Shown one piece after another: positions 32,783 through 41,747 of a stretch of DNA of 64,000 bases. This DNA comes from Arcanobacterium phocisimile (GTDB lineage: Bacteria > Actinomycetota > Actinomycetes > Actinomycetales > Actinomycetaceae), in the NCBI RefSeq assembly GCF_016904675.1, contig NZ_CP070228.1:1612001-1676000 (forward strand). The letters run 5' to 3'. Position numbers and translations under genes: made by a program. How positions within the stretch are numbered: the first letter of the stretch is position 1; each line of letters starts with the position of its first letter. Below the pieces are notes generated by a model, which was not told the origin of the DNA, did no database searches, and worked only from the letters and a program-made list of their open reading frames with translations.

Positions 32783-33496
32783 TCATTTCGCAAGCTCATA
32801 CCTCACTATATCCACCGGCGGATCAGCAGGCAGTTGCGGATAATGCTGATGCAGTGCCGAATAAAGCTCTGCCAACGAGGCAAAACCATCACGGCGTGCA
32901 TCATCCTCAGTAAGCTCCGACAGTTTGCATGTGCGCACCGCAGTTACCACCGCATCCACTACGACCCTCCCAGAATCCTTATCAAGCACAATCTGCGCTG
33001 GCCCCACCACGAATGGATCGTCCAGCCGGATAGTCTGCTTCTTCTGCCCGCTCATAACAAGGGTTTCATACCCCTCCCACATATTTATCTGCTGCGGGGT
33101 GAACGCAGTAAATTCACACTCCGGGAGCTGGCTCGCCAGCTCTTCATGCAGGCCAGCGTCATCTCGCATAACACACGTGATAGCCGGGTCATAGGCACAC
33201 AACAACTCACGCCACGGCTTTGGCGGACACACGATTCTGCCAGTTAGCGCGTGTAATAGGACTACGGCGACGGCGGGATCGTCGTCGGCAAAAATATTCT
33301 TGGCACGCAACTGCCGAAAATCATTCTCAGACAAACCCGCGATCACGCGGCCAGACCGGGTTTGGACAGCAGCGATGAGTGAGGACGGCGCAGGGCTGTT
33401 GCCATGGTCGGAAACCGAGCTGGGGATGGATCCCGAGCTGCGGGCATGATCCGCGAGCACATGTGTCACAAGAGCGCGGGTAGATTCACAAAGCAT
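32783..33496 (-). CDS. ASCH-domain protein with a degenerate cytidine-deaminase-like N-terminus
   Basis: A 237-residue two-part protein. Residues about 143-237 (ETLVMSGQKKQTIRLDD onward) match an ASCH domain, an RNA-associated fold that includes N4-acetylcytidine amidohydrolases. Residues about 35-130 follow the order of a cytidine deaminase: a strand AAVQTRSGRVIAG, a helix where HAE or CAE should be (DPAVAVVLLHALT), then PPKPWRELLCAYDP where PCGxCRQVL is expected. The zinc ligands are therefore missing. The ASCH assignment is firm; the deaminase resemblance is my own alignment by eye. Confidence 0.72.
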   Translation of the reverse strand: MLCESTRALVTHVLADHARSSGSIPSSVSDHGNSPAPSSLIAAVQTRSGRVIAGLSENDFRQLRAKNIFADDDPAVAVVLLHALTGRIVCPPKPWRELLCAYDPAITCVMRDDAGLHEELASQLPECEFTAFTPQQINMWEGYETLVMSGQKKQTIRLDDPFVVGPAQIVLDKDSGRVVVDAVVTAVRTCKLSELTEDDARRDGFASLAELYSALHQHYPQLPADPPVDIVRYELAK

Positions 33497-33613
33497 AGGG
33501 ATAGTTTAGTGCATGACACACCAGTTACTTTCACAGTCCTCGCATTTTCTGTAAGTTTCTAAGGTAGTTACGTAATGCATAAAATGTGGGTTCTGCTATA
33601 CAAGGAAATCTGA

Positions 33614-33676
33614 TAGATTAGTTACGTCAGCGCCCTCCCAAGGCTAGAGCTTCGGCTTCCTCAAATGCGGAGGGCC
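33614..33676 (+). ncRNA. Candidate structured RNA upstream of the Abi (HEPN) gene
   Basis: GCCCTCC (33632-33638) pairs perfectly with GGAGGGC (33669-33675). Inside lies a hairpin GAGC-UUCG-GCUU capped by a stable UUCG tetraloop (33647-33658), extended by AGG/CCU pairs across a 3-nt bulge, followed by a single-stranded CAAAUGC. A possible -10 TAGATT is at 33614-33619. Small conserved RNAs are known upstream of abiF-type genes. That this is one of them is inferred from position and fold. Confidence 0.6.
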
Positions 33677-33697
33677 AATTTTCACTTTGGGATTGCC

Positions 33698-34564
33698 ATG
33701 GCGAACAATAAGTGCTTTCTTTCAATAGAAGATCAGGTTCTTTTGTTAGAAGAACGCGGTCTTATTATTCATTCCAAAACTGAAGCCGAGAATTTTTTGC
33801 GATCCCATAATTATTATCGTTTTTCTGGGTATGCTCGAGAATTTCAAGAAGACCCTCGACATGGCAAGAATAATTTCTCCAATGGCATCAGTTTTGACGA
33901 TATTTCGTCTCTTATGGACCTCGATCAACGCTTGCGGCGATTACTGCTTGAAGCATTAGAAATAATCGAAGCTTCCACACGGTCTGTTTTCGCATATGAA
34001 GCCGGAAAAATATATGGCAGTAATGCGTTTTATTTAGAAAAAGCAAACTACCTCGCAGTGACACCGGGGCTGGATGATCACATAAACAAAATGCACTCGC
34101 AGCTACTGCGAAAGAATCAACCGACAATAGAACGCTACCGACAGGGTGACGACTTCTCTCATGTTCCCGTGTGGGTTGCAATCGAAACAATGAGTTTTGG
34201 AACCTTCGCGAGATTATGCCAGTACATGGCAAACAAAGATATTATTTTGAATACGGCTGATTCGTTAGCTATTGCTCGTGAAGGTTTTTCTTCCACATTG
34301 CACGCATATTCTTCGCTTCGCAACAAATGCGCACACTATGCTCAGCTCTGGAACCGCTCATTCGACATCTCTTTCAAAGTTCGCCCTAAGGAGAAGCGAG
34401 ATGCCCCAGATTTTGCACATCCGGGTAGTTACGGTGCAATCATCGTTATTCGGCGCTGGCTGAAGCAACTGGACAAAGATAATGGGTGGTTCGACCAAGT
34501 GACACAACTTATTGATAGTAACGACCTTTATAGGTCAGGTATCCTCAAGCCTAAAATGAAGTAG
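33698..34564 (+). CDS. Abi_2 / AbiF-type abortive-infection protein (HEPN RNase fold)
   Basis: A 288-residue protein if it starts at the ATG at 33698; the earlier in-frame ATG at 33665 lies inside the predicted RNA stem and is probably not used. Family features: an N-terminal SIEDQVLLLEERGLII helix, the NYYRFSGYAREF block, DLDQRLRRLLLEALEIIEAS, and the HEPN catalytic motif RNKCAH (208-213) followed by LWNR. The Arg-x4-His motif is intact, so RNase activity is plausible. It would act as a toxin or phage-defence effector, probably restrained by the RNA just upstream. It sits at the edge of a region full of decayed mobile DNA. Confidence 0.88.
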   Translation: MANNKCFLSIEDQVLLLEERGLIIHSKTEAENFLRSHNYYRFSGYAREFQEDPRHGKNNFSNGISFDDISSLMDLDQRLRRLLLEALEIIEASTRSVFAYEAGKIYGSNAFYLEKANYLAVTPGLDDHINKMHSQLLRKNQPTIERYRQGDDFSHVPVWVAIETMSFGTFARLCQYMANKDIILNTADSLAIAREGFSSTLHAYSSLRNKCAHYAQLWNRSFDISFKVRPKEKRDAPDFAHPGSYGAIIVIRRWLKQLDKDNGWFDQVTQLIDSNDLYRSGILKPKMK

Positions 34565-34658
34565 CGAGTCTACTAACAACTCTTAATTCCTCGTTATAAC
34601 CCGGTATTTTTAAGTTGAATAATTCATTCATGTCACGAATAGAAAAATACGTGAATCG

Positions 34659-34950
34659 GTGAATAAGCAACAGCTGGCATCCAAGATTTGGGAATCAGCG
34701 AATCGGATGCGTTCGATTTTTTAGCGAATGCAGGCAAGAAGGTAGGCGAGTTTTATAACCCATATGAGGTTTCTTTGCTAATGAGCCATATTATCGCCGA
34801 TCATCTGCGTGACCGGAAAGAAATCAAGATTTATAACCTACTAGTGGTTCAGGTTCGCTACTGCTAAATATTGGCTGAGCAGTCGCAAAACACAAGATCG
34901 CCGACCTGCGTTTCAAAAGCAAATCGTCGAAGTATGCCTGCCAATTCGTC
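34659..34950 (+). pseudogene. Remnant of a type I restriction-modification methylase gene (hsdM)
   Basis: From the GTG at 34659 the sequence encodes an HsdM-like N-terminus (NKQQLASKIWESANRMRS), then runs into a stop. In another frame the downstream DNA encodes DFLANAGKKVGEFYNPYEVS and then MSHIIADHLRDRKEIKIYN, the HsdM block just before the catalytic site, and then (a third frame) the motif I remnant PTSGSGSLLLNIG followed by a stop. Several hundred codons are missing inside. It is clearly non-functional. No hsdS or hsdR was seen. Confidence 0.8.
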
Positions 34951-35097
34951 GTCATGGTTGAATTTCATCAGTAGGAAATGTTATTAGATGCCCTTATGGC
35001 TAATTCTTCGATATTGACCGCCGAGTATTTCACATCTTTATAAGGCTATTTGGCGGATTGCTAATGATCTTCGGGGCCCCTATCTCTTTTGTCAGGC
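34951..35097. other. Intergenic remainder after hsdM remnant
   Basis: No gene is recognised. It may contain more eroded restriction-modification sequence before the IS110 remnant. Confidence 0.4.
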
Positions 35098-36222
35098 CTA
35101 GGCAGCTAGTTTGACGGGTCGGGTTTTGTAGAAAGTCCCGTCTTAGATCATGGTGAAGATGACTGCTAGAGGTTTGTGTGCGAGTGCGATGATGGCTTGG
35201 TTGTGGCGTTTTTTCAGCCAGGCGTTTCTTGTCGTAGTAGCGCCGTGAGGTCGAATCTGATCGCAGGGAGGCAAAAGCGGAGAGGAACAGGGCTCGTTTG
35301 AGGCGTTTGTTGCCCGTGTGGGACACGGTTTCAGATTTAATTGATGTTCCTGATTGACGAGTTGCGGGTGTCAGTCCGGCATATGAGGCATGGTGTGTGG
35401 CAGAAGCAAATTCTTTACCTGCTAGTTCGTCCGATGGTGACAGCACTGGTCCTGATCCCAACTCCTGGCATGGAGGTGAGGGCCGAGTGAAGAGGGTGGT
35501 CGCTCACCAGTGCCTCGATCTGGGTTTTTGATGTCGGCTCGTTGGCGGTAGAGTTCATTGAGCGTTGTTGCAAGGTGCGCGATAACAATAGCGGCTGCGG
35601 TCATACCGGTCACGGTCAGTATTTGTGTGGCTAGAGCGTCACGGGTTTCGTCTGCCGGAGCTTGCCGATACCGAGCTGGGTATTTCTTTAGTATTGCTAC
35701 TAATGCGAGCATGGCCAGCTTTCTTCAATTGGTCTGGTACTGGCCAGGTTTGTAGCATGGCTAGCAGTTGCTTGATGGTCTAGGCGTGGTCCGATTACGC
35801 GTTGTATACCGGGGGTGAATCTGAGTAAACAAGCCCTAGATACGGTTCCTGGTCTGGGTGAGTTGTTGGGTGAGATCATCATCAAATTCGGTGAGCATCC
35901 CCAGCTCGGCTTCATCTTCATCAACCATGTGAAGTGGGGGATCGTGGGAGCTGCTTGAGCGATGATGAACGCATCGCGCTGGTTGGTTTTAGCGTTTCCT
36001 GGGTATAGATCCGCGATTGGTCGCATCGTCAAACCAGGTAAGTACGCGACCTGTATCCCCAATTGCTTGGGGCACTGCCACAGCCAGCGCGCCGAATTGT
36101 TGCTGACTGATCTACCACAACAAGTATTCGGCCAAGGCTGGCAAGCTCATCATAAATGTGTCGGAGTTTTTTCTTCATTATTGGGGAAGCGAATGTGAAT
36201 AGGCTTGATCGCCACTACGATT
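35098..36222 (-). pseudogene. IS110-family transposase remnant
   Basis: On the minus strand, broken over at least three frames, are the DEDD-type transposase parts: GIQVAYLPGLTMRPIADLYPGNAK with a DAFIIAQAA block (35700-36062), then a middle helical part with LALVAILKKYPARY (35422-35712), and the C-terminal Tnp_20 part with SYAGLTPATRQSGTS and GNKRLKRALFLSAFA (35098-35461). This is the order of an IS110/IS1111 transposase. Frameshifts inactivate it. IS110 elements lack typical terminal inverted repeats, so no element borders were set. Confidence 0.87.
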
Positions 36223-36418
36223 AATGGCGGTTGCTCAGTGATCAGTCTTGTCCTGCGTCGATGCTAAGCCAGATATCGAAATTTGCCGGTGTCATTGCCT
36301 GTCTGGCTTTCAAGAATAAAACCAGCTAACTAGTTGTTAGCTTTCGCGGGTAAATACTTCCGTCTTACTGAACCGCCCTGACTTTTGTTCCGTGTTGTTT
36401 TGAGGAAGGATTGTTGTT

Positions 36419-36676
36419 ATGGCACGGAAATTTACGCAGGAGTTGAAGGATCGGGCTGTTCGTTTGACGTTTGAACATCAGCGGATTCATGAGTGTTCAC
36501 GTTGGGTAGCAGCCCAAGCGATTGCGGTTAAACTTGGTATGTCACCGCATTCGATCTTGGATTGGATGAAAAAGGACGCCGCTTCGGCTAAAGCCGGGCA
36601 AGGCAGCGCGATCGATTACGAGGCGGAAAACGCTCGGCTTCGTGCGGAAAATTTTGGAGCTTCGGCGGGTCAATGA
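36419..36676 (+). CDS. IS3-family transposase OrfA (copy A)
   Basis: An 85-residue helix-turn-helix protein starting MARKFTQELKDRAVRL, the usual OrfA of IS3-type elements, with the recognition helix around KLGMSPHSILDWMKK. It ends in ENFGASAGQ where a -1 frame would continue LELRRVNELLKEASAFFASE. That is the normal place for programmed frameshifting into OrfB, but here OrfB itself is broken. Confidence 0.8.
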   Translation: MARKFTQELKDRAVRLTFEHQRIHECSRWVAAQAIAVKLGMSPHSILDWMKKDAASAKAGQGSAIDYEAENARLRAENFGASAGQ

Positions 36677-37661
36677 GCTACTCAAAGAGGCGTCGGCTTT
36701 TTTCGCGTCCGAACTCGACCCCCGAGCCAAGAAATGATCGCGTTCATCGATGCGTATCGTGATCGTTTCGGGGTAGAGTTCATCTGCACTACATTGGCTC
36801 GCCACCGCGAAGGTGGGTTTATAACCGCGCGCGGATACCGCGCTACTAAGAGGCATTTTGTCTTCCAAGTGTTCGTTGCGGGACTGCGAAGTGATCCCCA
36901 TCATGATCGATATCCATCGGAACAATTACGGCGTGTATGGGGTGGGTAAGATGTGGCATGCCATGGCTCAGGCGGGCCATGGCTCGGGCAGGTCATAGCA
37001 TTGGCCGCGATCAGGTTGCCCGGTTAATGAAGATCGCTGGACTTCACGGTGATCCGAGGCAGGAAGCCCATCACTACCAAGCCCGCTACAAGGCCAGATG
37101 TGCGCCCTGACTTAGGTTCAGCGTAACTTCCGCGCACCAGCGCCGAACCGTTTGTGGGTTGCGGATATTACCTATGTGCGCACCCAGTCTGGATTCGTCT
37201 ACACCGCGTTCGTCACCGACGTGTACTCCAAGAAGATCGTGGGCTGGGCAACCAAGAGCCGCCTGACCACCGAGGCTTTGCCCTTAGAGGTGCTCAATCA
37301 TGCGATTGCAACCGTTAAAGGAAGGCTGAAGGGCCTGGTGTATCATAGTGATCACGGTAGCCAATACGTTTCCATCGCCTACCACGAACGCCTACATGAT
37401 CTGGGGATTGATGAGTCCACTGGTAGCGTGGGAGACTCCTACGACAATGCCCTAGCCGAGACCATCAACGGCCTATACAAAAGTGAACTGATCTACTCCC
37501 AAACTTGGGAAGGATTAACCGAAGTCGAGTGGGGAACCTTATGCTGGGTTCACTGGTGGAACACCACCGGCCTCCACTGCGAACTGGGATACCGCACCCC
37601 GCAAGAAATCGAAGACCACCACTGGGCCAACCAACCCAGTATACTAATACCCACCACCTAG
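36670..37661 (+). pseudogene. IS3-family transposase OrfB (copy A), frameshifted
   Basis: The rve/DDE integrase is split. An N-terminal piece (36734-36949, IAFIDAYRDRFGVEF) loses frame in the arginine-rich stretch, and a duplicated CCATGGCTC/GGGCCATGGCTCGGG segment near 36960 adds another disruption. The catalytic part resumes at about 37149 (LWVADITYVRTQSGFVYTAF). DDE residues can be read in VADITYV, YHSDHGSQY and the late Glu of ALAETINGLYKSEL. The protein cannot be made in one piece without at least two recodings. Confidence 0.82.
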
Positions 37662-37683
37662 GAACAAAACCCAGGACCGTTCA

Positions 37684-38823
37684 GTGCCGTCTTTGAGTTG
37701 TAATGCGTTGTGAGTAGGGTATGAGGAGATATGTACCCTGCCTCCGGGCGAGGGATCAGATAGCTGAGTTCTTCGCCGGCGAATGTGGTGGCGAGATTTG
37801 CTCGAGTCAATTCCAGTGGGAGGGTTTTGGTGTGTAGCGTTTCTCGTGTTTTTATGTTGATACATTTGGCAACCACAGTATATTTGCCGGTTGGCCATTG
37901 GGAGGCGTTGACGTTTTCTTTGCGGGAGGTTTTCCGAAGTTTTGTTTCACGCCCGCCGAGGAGTACATCGACGACGACGGTGCGTTTATTTTGCACTGAA
38001 CATCCGCGAACGTCCCACGATAAACTCCGCCCGGTTTCTGATTCGGTGAATGCGGCCGAGATGATTTCCATATCGGATTCTTCGTGCGGTGGCGCTGGTT
38101 GCCCTACATCTTCGCTGGTGACTGTGATCGTCTTTTGCAGACTTTCAGGTACAAGCCATTCTCGTGAGCACTTCGCAGTAAGGGCGTATTGCCCGGCTTG
38201 TTGGCCTTGGAGGGATAACTCGGTGCGGCCATTAACATCAATTTGTTCGCCGTCACGCTCGAGGGTAATGGTTGGCTGTTGTGATGATTGACAGCCGGTG
38301 GTTCGCCAGGTGAGTTTCTTGGCTAGGCCTTCATTTTCTTTATCGAAGTATAAGGTAAATGGCCCATTGGCTTCTTCGGTAGCCGGGTTATCTTCTTCTT
38401 CGGTACTGCCTGATTGTGGTGGCTGGGCGCTTGTTTCCCGGGTTGTACGGCTAAACTGACGCTGGTGTGTTGCCAGGAACTACTGCCCAACCATCGTGAG
38501 GGTTTGCACACACCGGTTAGGGTGAATGTAGCATCGTCACTATCGGCTAGTTCGATCCTGTTTTTCCCGTTAATCGGAACGGGGGTATCCCCTTTTGTGA
38601 GTGTGTAAGTAATTTCTGGGGATTCGCCAAGTGATCCGGTGCAACCGTCATGGCCCCATTCAAGGTATCGCTTACCGCTATCGTCGATTTCGTTGAGCTG
38701 AACGGTAAAACCGTTAACTGCGGGGGATGTAGCGGCCTCGGCTGCAGGAACAATGAATGCTGAGATTGCTAATCCGGCAGCTAGTGCTCCAGCTAGCGTA
38801 TTTTTCCGATGTTTTTTCTGCAT
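37684..38823 (-). pseudogene. Secreted three-repeat protein gene, frameshifted and truncated by IS copy A
   Basis: From the ATG at 38823 there is a classic signal peptide (residues 1-30, ending AEAATS) and then three modules of about 90 residues, each with one Cys after a Trp (WGHDGC, WRTTGC, WDVRGC) and a second Cys before the next strand (GVCK, AKCS, AKCI). This suggests Ig-like disulfide-bonded domains. Modules 2 and 3 are in a different frame: the break is near 38440 in a CCCGGG run. The 3' end runs into the IS at 37683. A DtxR-type iron box precedes the gene. No family was recognised. Confidence 0.75.
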
Positions 38824-38850
38824 GACGCTCCAATCACTCTAGCCATCATA

Positions 38851-38869
38851 TTAGGTTAGGCTATCCTAT
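38851..38869 (-). promoter_or_regulatory. DtxR/IdeR-type iron box upstream of the secreted repeat protein
   Basis: TTAGGTTAGGCTATCCTAT matches the 19-bp DtxR consensus (TTAGGTTAG-C-CTAACCTAA) at most positions. It lies 28 nt before the start codon, where a bound repressor would block transcription when iron is plentiful. Confidence 0.72.
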
Positions 38870-39000
38870 TACATGCTGTGCGTAGGTAGTCGATCGTAAA
38901 TATGATGGAGTGGCTAGCATGATCTCCACATCGGAATTGTTGTGCGAAATACAGCGCAAGATACTGCTTTTACAGTTTCGGCATACTCGGATAGCTAGTC

Positions 39001-39903
39001 TTACTTTCGGCGGTGTGCTGGCGCAGGTTTTGGTTCTTCGTCGGCCTTTTTAAGTTTGATGATCATATAAAGTGAACGCAGGATAACGCCTACGCCAAGA
39101 ACAGTACCGATCGCGTAATAGACGGCAAACCACGGGAATCGCGGTAATCCTGACGGTGCGTGTGCTTCGTCTGCTTCTTTTTGTGGTGTGGGATAGATTC
39201 GTTCGCCGGTGACGAGGATGCGATGGGTATTGATTCCTAGCGGTGTACACGTAACTAGTGTGGCAAGATCTTTATCAGGTTCGGCGACGATGGCTTCGCT
39301 ATCTTCTGGCGCGACTACTTTGACGTCTCGTACTCGGTACGCTAATACTTCGTCGAAGATACTGAGGGTGAAATTATCGCCGGGTTCTAGCCTGTCGAGG
39401 TAGCTGAACATGGTTGCTTCGGCGAGGCCACGGTGTGCTGTGATCACGGTTCGGGTGCCAACTCCGCCAACGGGGAGCGATGTTCCTTGGAGGTGTCCGG
39501 CGCCGCGAAGTAGTGTTTGTTCTGATGTTCCGTGATAGATGGGGAGGTCTACTTCGGCTTTGGGGATGAGGATTCGTCCCATAATGTCGGTGTCTGCGAC
39601 GCGCAGGATTTGGTTGTAGTCCCACAGCCCTAGTGATTCTTCGACTTGTTTTACGTCGCTGAGGGGGACGTTTGTGTTCGGGGCAAGCCGTGCTCCTGCT
39701 TGGAGGGCTTTGTTGTAGCGGTGTGCTTGATCTAGTTGTTCGGTGCCAGCAGGTTCGGTTTTTGCGGCTATTGCATGGAGTTTTCCGGTTAAGGTGGACT
39801 GGGTGTATTGGTGTACCCAGGAGGCCGCTGTGGGGTATAGAAGTACCGCGAATCCTAGTAATGCTAACAGGACGCCAACGATTCGGCCTACATATACTCT
39901 CAT
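39001..39903 (-). CDS. srtC: Class C (pilus-assembling) sortase
   Basis: A 300-residue membrane-anchored transpeptidase (start at the ATG at 39903; a GTG at 39990 would add 29 residues but has no ribosome site). There is an N-terminal membrane helix (7-24) and a C-terminal hydrophobic segment followed by lysines, the two-anchor layout of class C sortases. Catalytic His157 (TAHRG), Cys219 (LVTCTPLGINTHR) and Arg228 are present. It should join pilin subunits through the LPxTG motif to the pilin-motif Lys. It directly follows the two pilin genes. Confidence 0.94.
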   Translation of the reverse strand: MRVYVGRIVGVLLALLGFAVLLYPTAASWVHQYTQSTLTGKLHAIAAKTEPAGTEQLDQAHRYNKALQAGARLAPNTNVPLSDVKQVEESLGLWDYNQILRVADTDIMGRILIPKAEVDLPIYHGTSEQTLLRGAGHLQGTSLPVGGVGTRTVITAHRGLAEATMFSYLDRLEPGDNFTLSIFDEVLAYRVRDVKVVAPEDSEAIVAEPDKDLATLVTCTPLGINTHRILVTGERIYPTPQKEADEAHAPSGLPRFPWFAVYYAIGTVLGVGVILRSLYMIIKLKKADEEPKPAPAHRRK

Positions 39904-40021
39904 GCCTTGACTTTCTTTTGCGAGGTGGTTTGACACCGGTGATGATTCTGGGTGCTGTGCACGTGGTTTGCGTGGTGGCTTAAGTATCACTGGGTTGCTT
40001 GTTGCGGGGGGGGAGCTTTTT

Positions 40022-40069
40022 ATAAGTTAAGCCTCAAGGTCACGGTGTGTGCCTTGAGGCTTAACTTAT
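40022..40069. terminator. Hairpin between major pilin and sortase genes
   Basis: Perfect 18-bp arms (40022-40039, 40052-40069) with a 12-nt loop. It lacks a U-run on the minus strand, so it is more likely an attenuator or mRNA-stability element that lowers sortase expression relative to pilin. Confidence 0.55.
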
Positions 40070-40107
40070 GGTAAGTGGTTAATCAGTGATTAACGCGTTG
40101 CCCATGT

Positions 40108-41700
40108 TCAGGCCTTACGACGGCGGGTTACTATCACAGTACCGAATGCGATCAGTACGATAGCTGCACCAGCCATGGTCAAGAGAACCTTGCCAGCTGC
40201 ACCGGTTAGTGGCAGGTTTGGAAGATCACCTGGACCATAAGGTTCGTTAGGAACCTCCCGATCACCACCCTGGCCACCCGTATCCTGAGTAATGATAATC
40301 TCAAACGGCTCACTATTTAGCTTGAAGCCGGCAGGAGCTGAAGTTTCTTTCACCCAATAACTCTTTCGAGCTGCAGCATCCTTACCTCGGTAAAGATCTT
40401 GAATGTCAACGATGCCCGCGTCGTTAGAGGTCTGATCGGTTAAGACAGGTTCGCGATCGGCATTCGCATCTTCTAGAGTCTTAAATACGGAGAACTTAGC
40501 ATCCTTCAAATTAACTTTTCCTTCAGTGGAGACTTTGTGCAGTTTGTAATCACCGAAGTAAGCGGTAGGCGGCGTCGCACCCGGGTCTGGTGTGAACGGT
40601 GGGATAGTTGGTGGTGGGGTGGGATCCTGTGGATAGTTTGGATCACTGCCAGGAGGGGTCTGAGGGTCAAGTGGCTCACCAGGATTAAATGGTTTACTAC
40701 TTACCTCGTAGGCGACATTGAAATTATTGTTAATAACTTTATTTGCCTCTAGTGAATTAACGGTTGCGAAGAACTGGATATTAAGATTCTTCCCCTTTTT
40801 CGCATTCAGCTTATTCAAACCAGCATTTGTGAACTCAATTTTAAAATTCTTGGTGCCTTGACCGCTAACCTTATAGTGATGAGGTCCTGTCAAATCTTGT
40901 CCAGCTGTCAACCGATCACCATCAAGAGTAACTACAGCATCATTTTGTTGACTAACTACAGTACCTTCTTGCAAGGTATCGGTAACCTCGAATTTAGTGA
41001 TGGCGTTATTGACCGCAGGAACAGGAACGGTAAGCTTCCAGTCGATATCGGTACCTAGTTTAGTAGTATTAGTGTTATCGCCAGCAACCTTGTCAAGCTT
41101 CTTGGTCACTTCGTTCTTGGGATACACGTGAAGGTCGTACAACCAGCCATCTTGAGCATTAGGAGCGGATGGATTAGCGTAAGGAATCGTTACGAAGAAA
41201 GGCTCCACTGCTTTCGTAACACCCGCAGGCAACGGATCGATTTCTCGCACAAGGTAAACACCAACAGCGAGCTCATTAAATTTTGTTACACCAGCGTCGG
41301 TTGTTTGTGTCAGAGTAGTGGCGGTGTCTAGACGGCTACCATCTGCTTTTTGGACATTATCGCCAACAACTTTAAGCCCTTCAAGCTCACTCCAATTAGC
41401 AGCCTTTGTTAAGTCGAGATCCACTTTAGTCACAGAAAATTGAGCACCAGAGATCTTACGCTCTGCTTCTTGTGGAGCATTCAGCTGCTCGGTGCCATCA
41501 GCTTTGCCCGCAAAGGTAGGCGCAACGTACTTATGAACAGTCAAACTACCTTTTTGGTTTTCATTAATATTACCTACCTCGACATCGGCCGCAGATTGAG
41601 CGAATGCAGCAGGTACTACAAGTGTTGCAAACGCGATTGCGAAAGCAGTGATTAACGCTAGGAATGCACCTAGACGTTTAGTTCTGAGAGTATTACTCAC
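40108..41700 (-). CDS. Major pilin (SpaA/FimP-type backbone subunit)
   Basis: A 530-residue surface protein. Signal peptide 1-35 (ending AAFAQS), pilin motif WLYDLHVYPKN with the linking Lys at 195, a proline-rich linker near 360-385 and a CNA-B domain with the E-box YWVKETSAPAGF. The C-terminal sorting signal LPLTG begins at 496, with hydrophobic helix and RRRKA tail. The middle domains probably carry isopeptide bonds. It should form the pilus shaft by sortase C polymerisation. It follows the tip-adhesin gene by 47 nt. Confidence 0.93.
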   Translation of the reverse strand: MSNTLRTKRLGAFLALITAFAIAFATLVVPAAFAQSAADVEVGNINENQKGSLTVHKYVAPTFAGKADGTEQLNAPQEAERKISGAQFSVTKVDLDLTKAANWSELEGLKVVGDNVQKADGSRLDTATTLTQTTDAGVTKFNELAVGVYLVREIDPLPAGVTKAVEPFFVTIPYANPSAPNAQDGWLYDLHVYPKNEVTKKLDKVAGDNTNTTKLGTDIDWKLTVPVPAVNNAITKFEVTDTLQEGTVVSQQNDAVVTLDGDRLTAGQDLTGPHHYKVSGQGTKNFKIEFTNAGLNKLNAKKGKNLNIQFFATVNSLEANKVINNNFNVAYEVSSKPFNPGEPLDPQTPPGSDPNYPQDPTPPPTIPPFTPDPGATPPTAYFGDYKLHKVSTEGKVNLKDAKFSVFKTLEDANADREPVLTDQTSNDAGIVDIQDLYRGKDAAARKSYWVKETSAPAGFKLNSEPFEIIITQDTGGQGGDREVPNEPYGPGDLPNLPLTGAAGKVLLTMAGAAIVLIAFGTVIVTRRRKA

Positions 41701-41747
41701 TATGAACTCCTTCTTTTTTGTTGTATTTTCATCCCAAGGGACGATAA

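Larger units (their letters stand above)
36369..37683 (+). mobile_element. IS3-family insertion element, copy A (defective)
   Basis: A 1,315-bp element bounded by imperfect 23-bp terminal inverted repeats, TGAACCGCCCTGACTTTTG (from 36369) and its counterpart TGAACCGTCCTGGGTTTTG read inward from 37683. It contains orfA and an orfB broken by frameshifts. A second copy of identical length lies at 53920-55234 in the opposite orientation with the same defects. No clean 3-5 bp target duplication flanks it. Confidence 0.9.

Noticed and set aside
36369-37683. Composite transposon formed by IS copies A and B
   Set aside because: The segment between them contains chromosomal-type operons and relics of different ages, the transposases are broken and there is no target duplication at the outer ends.
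39904-39990. N-terminal extension of the sortase from a GTG at 39990
   Set aside because: No ribosome-binding site before it and the usual class C sortase starts a few residues before its first membrane helix, as from 39903.
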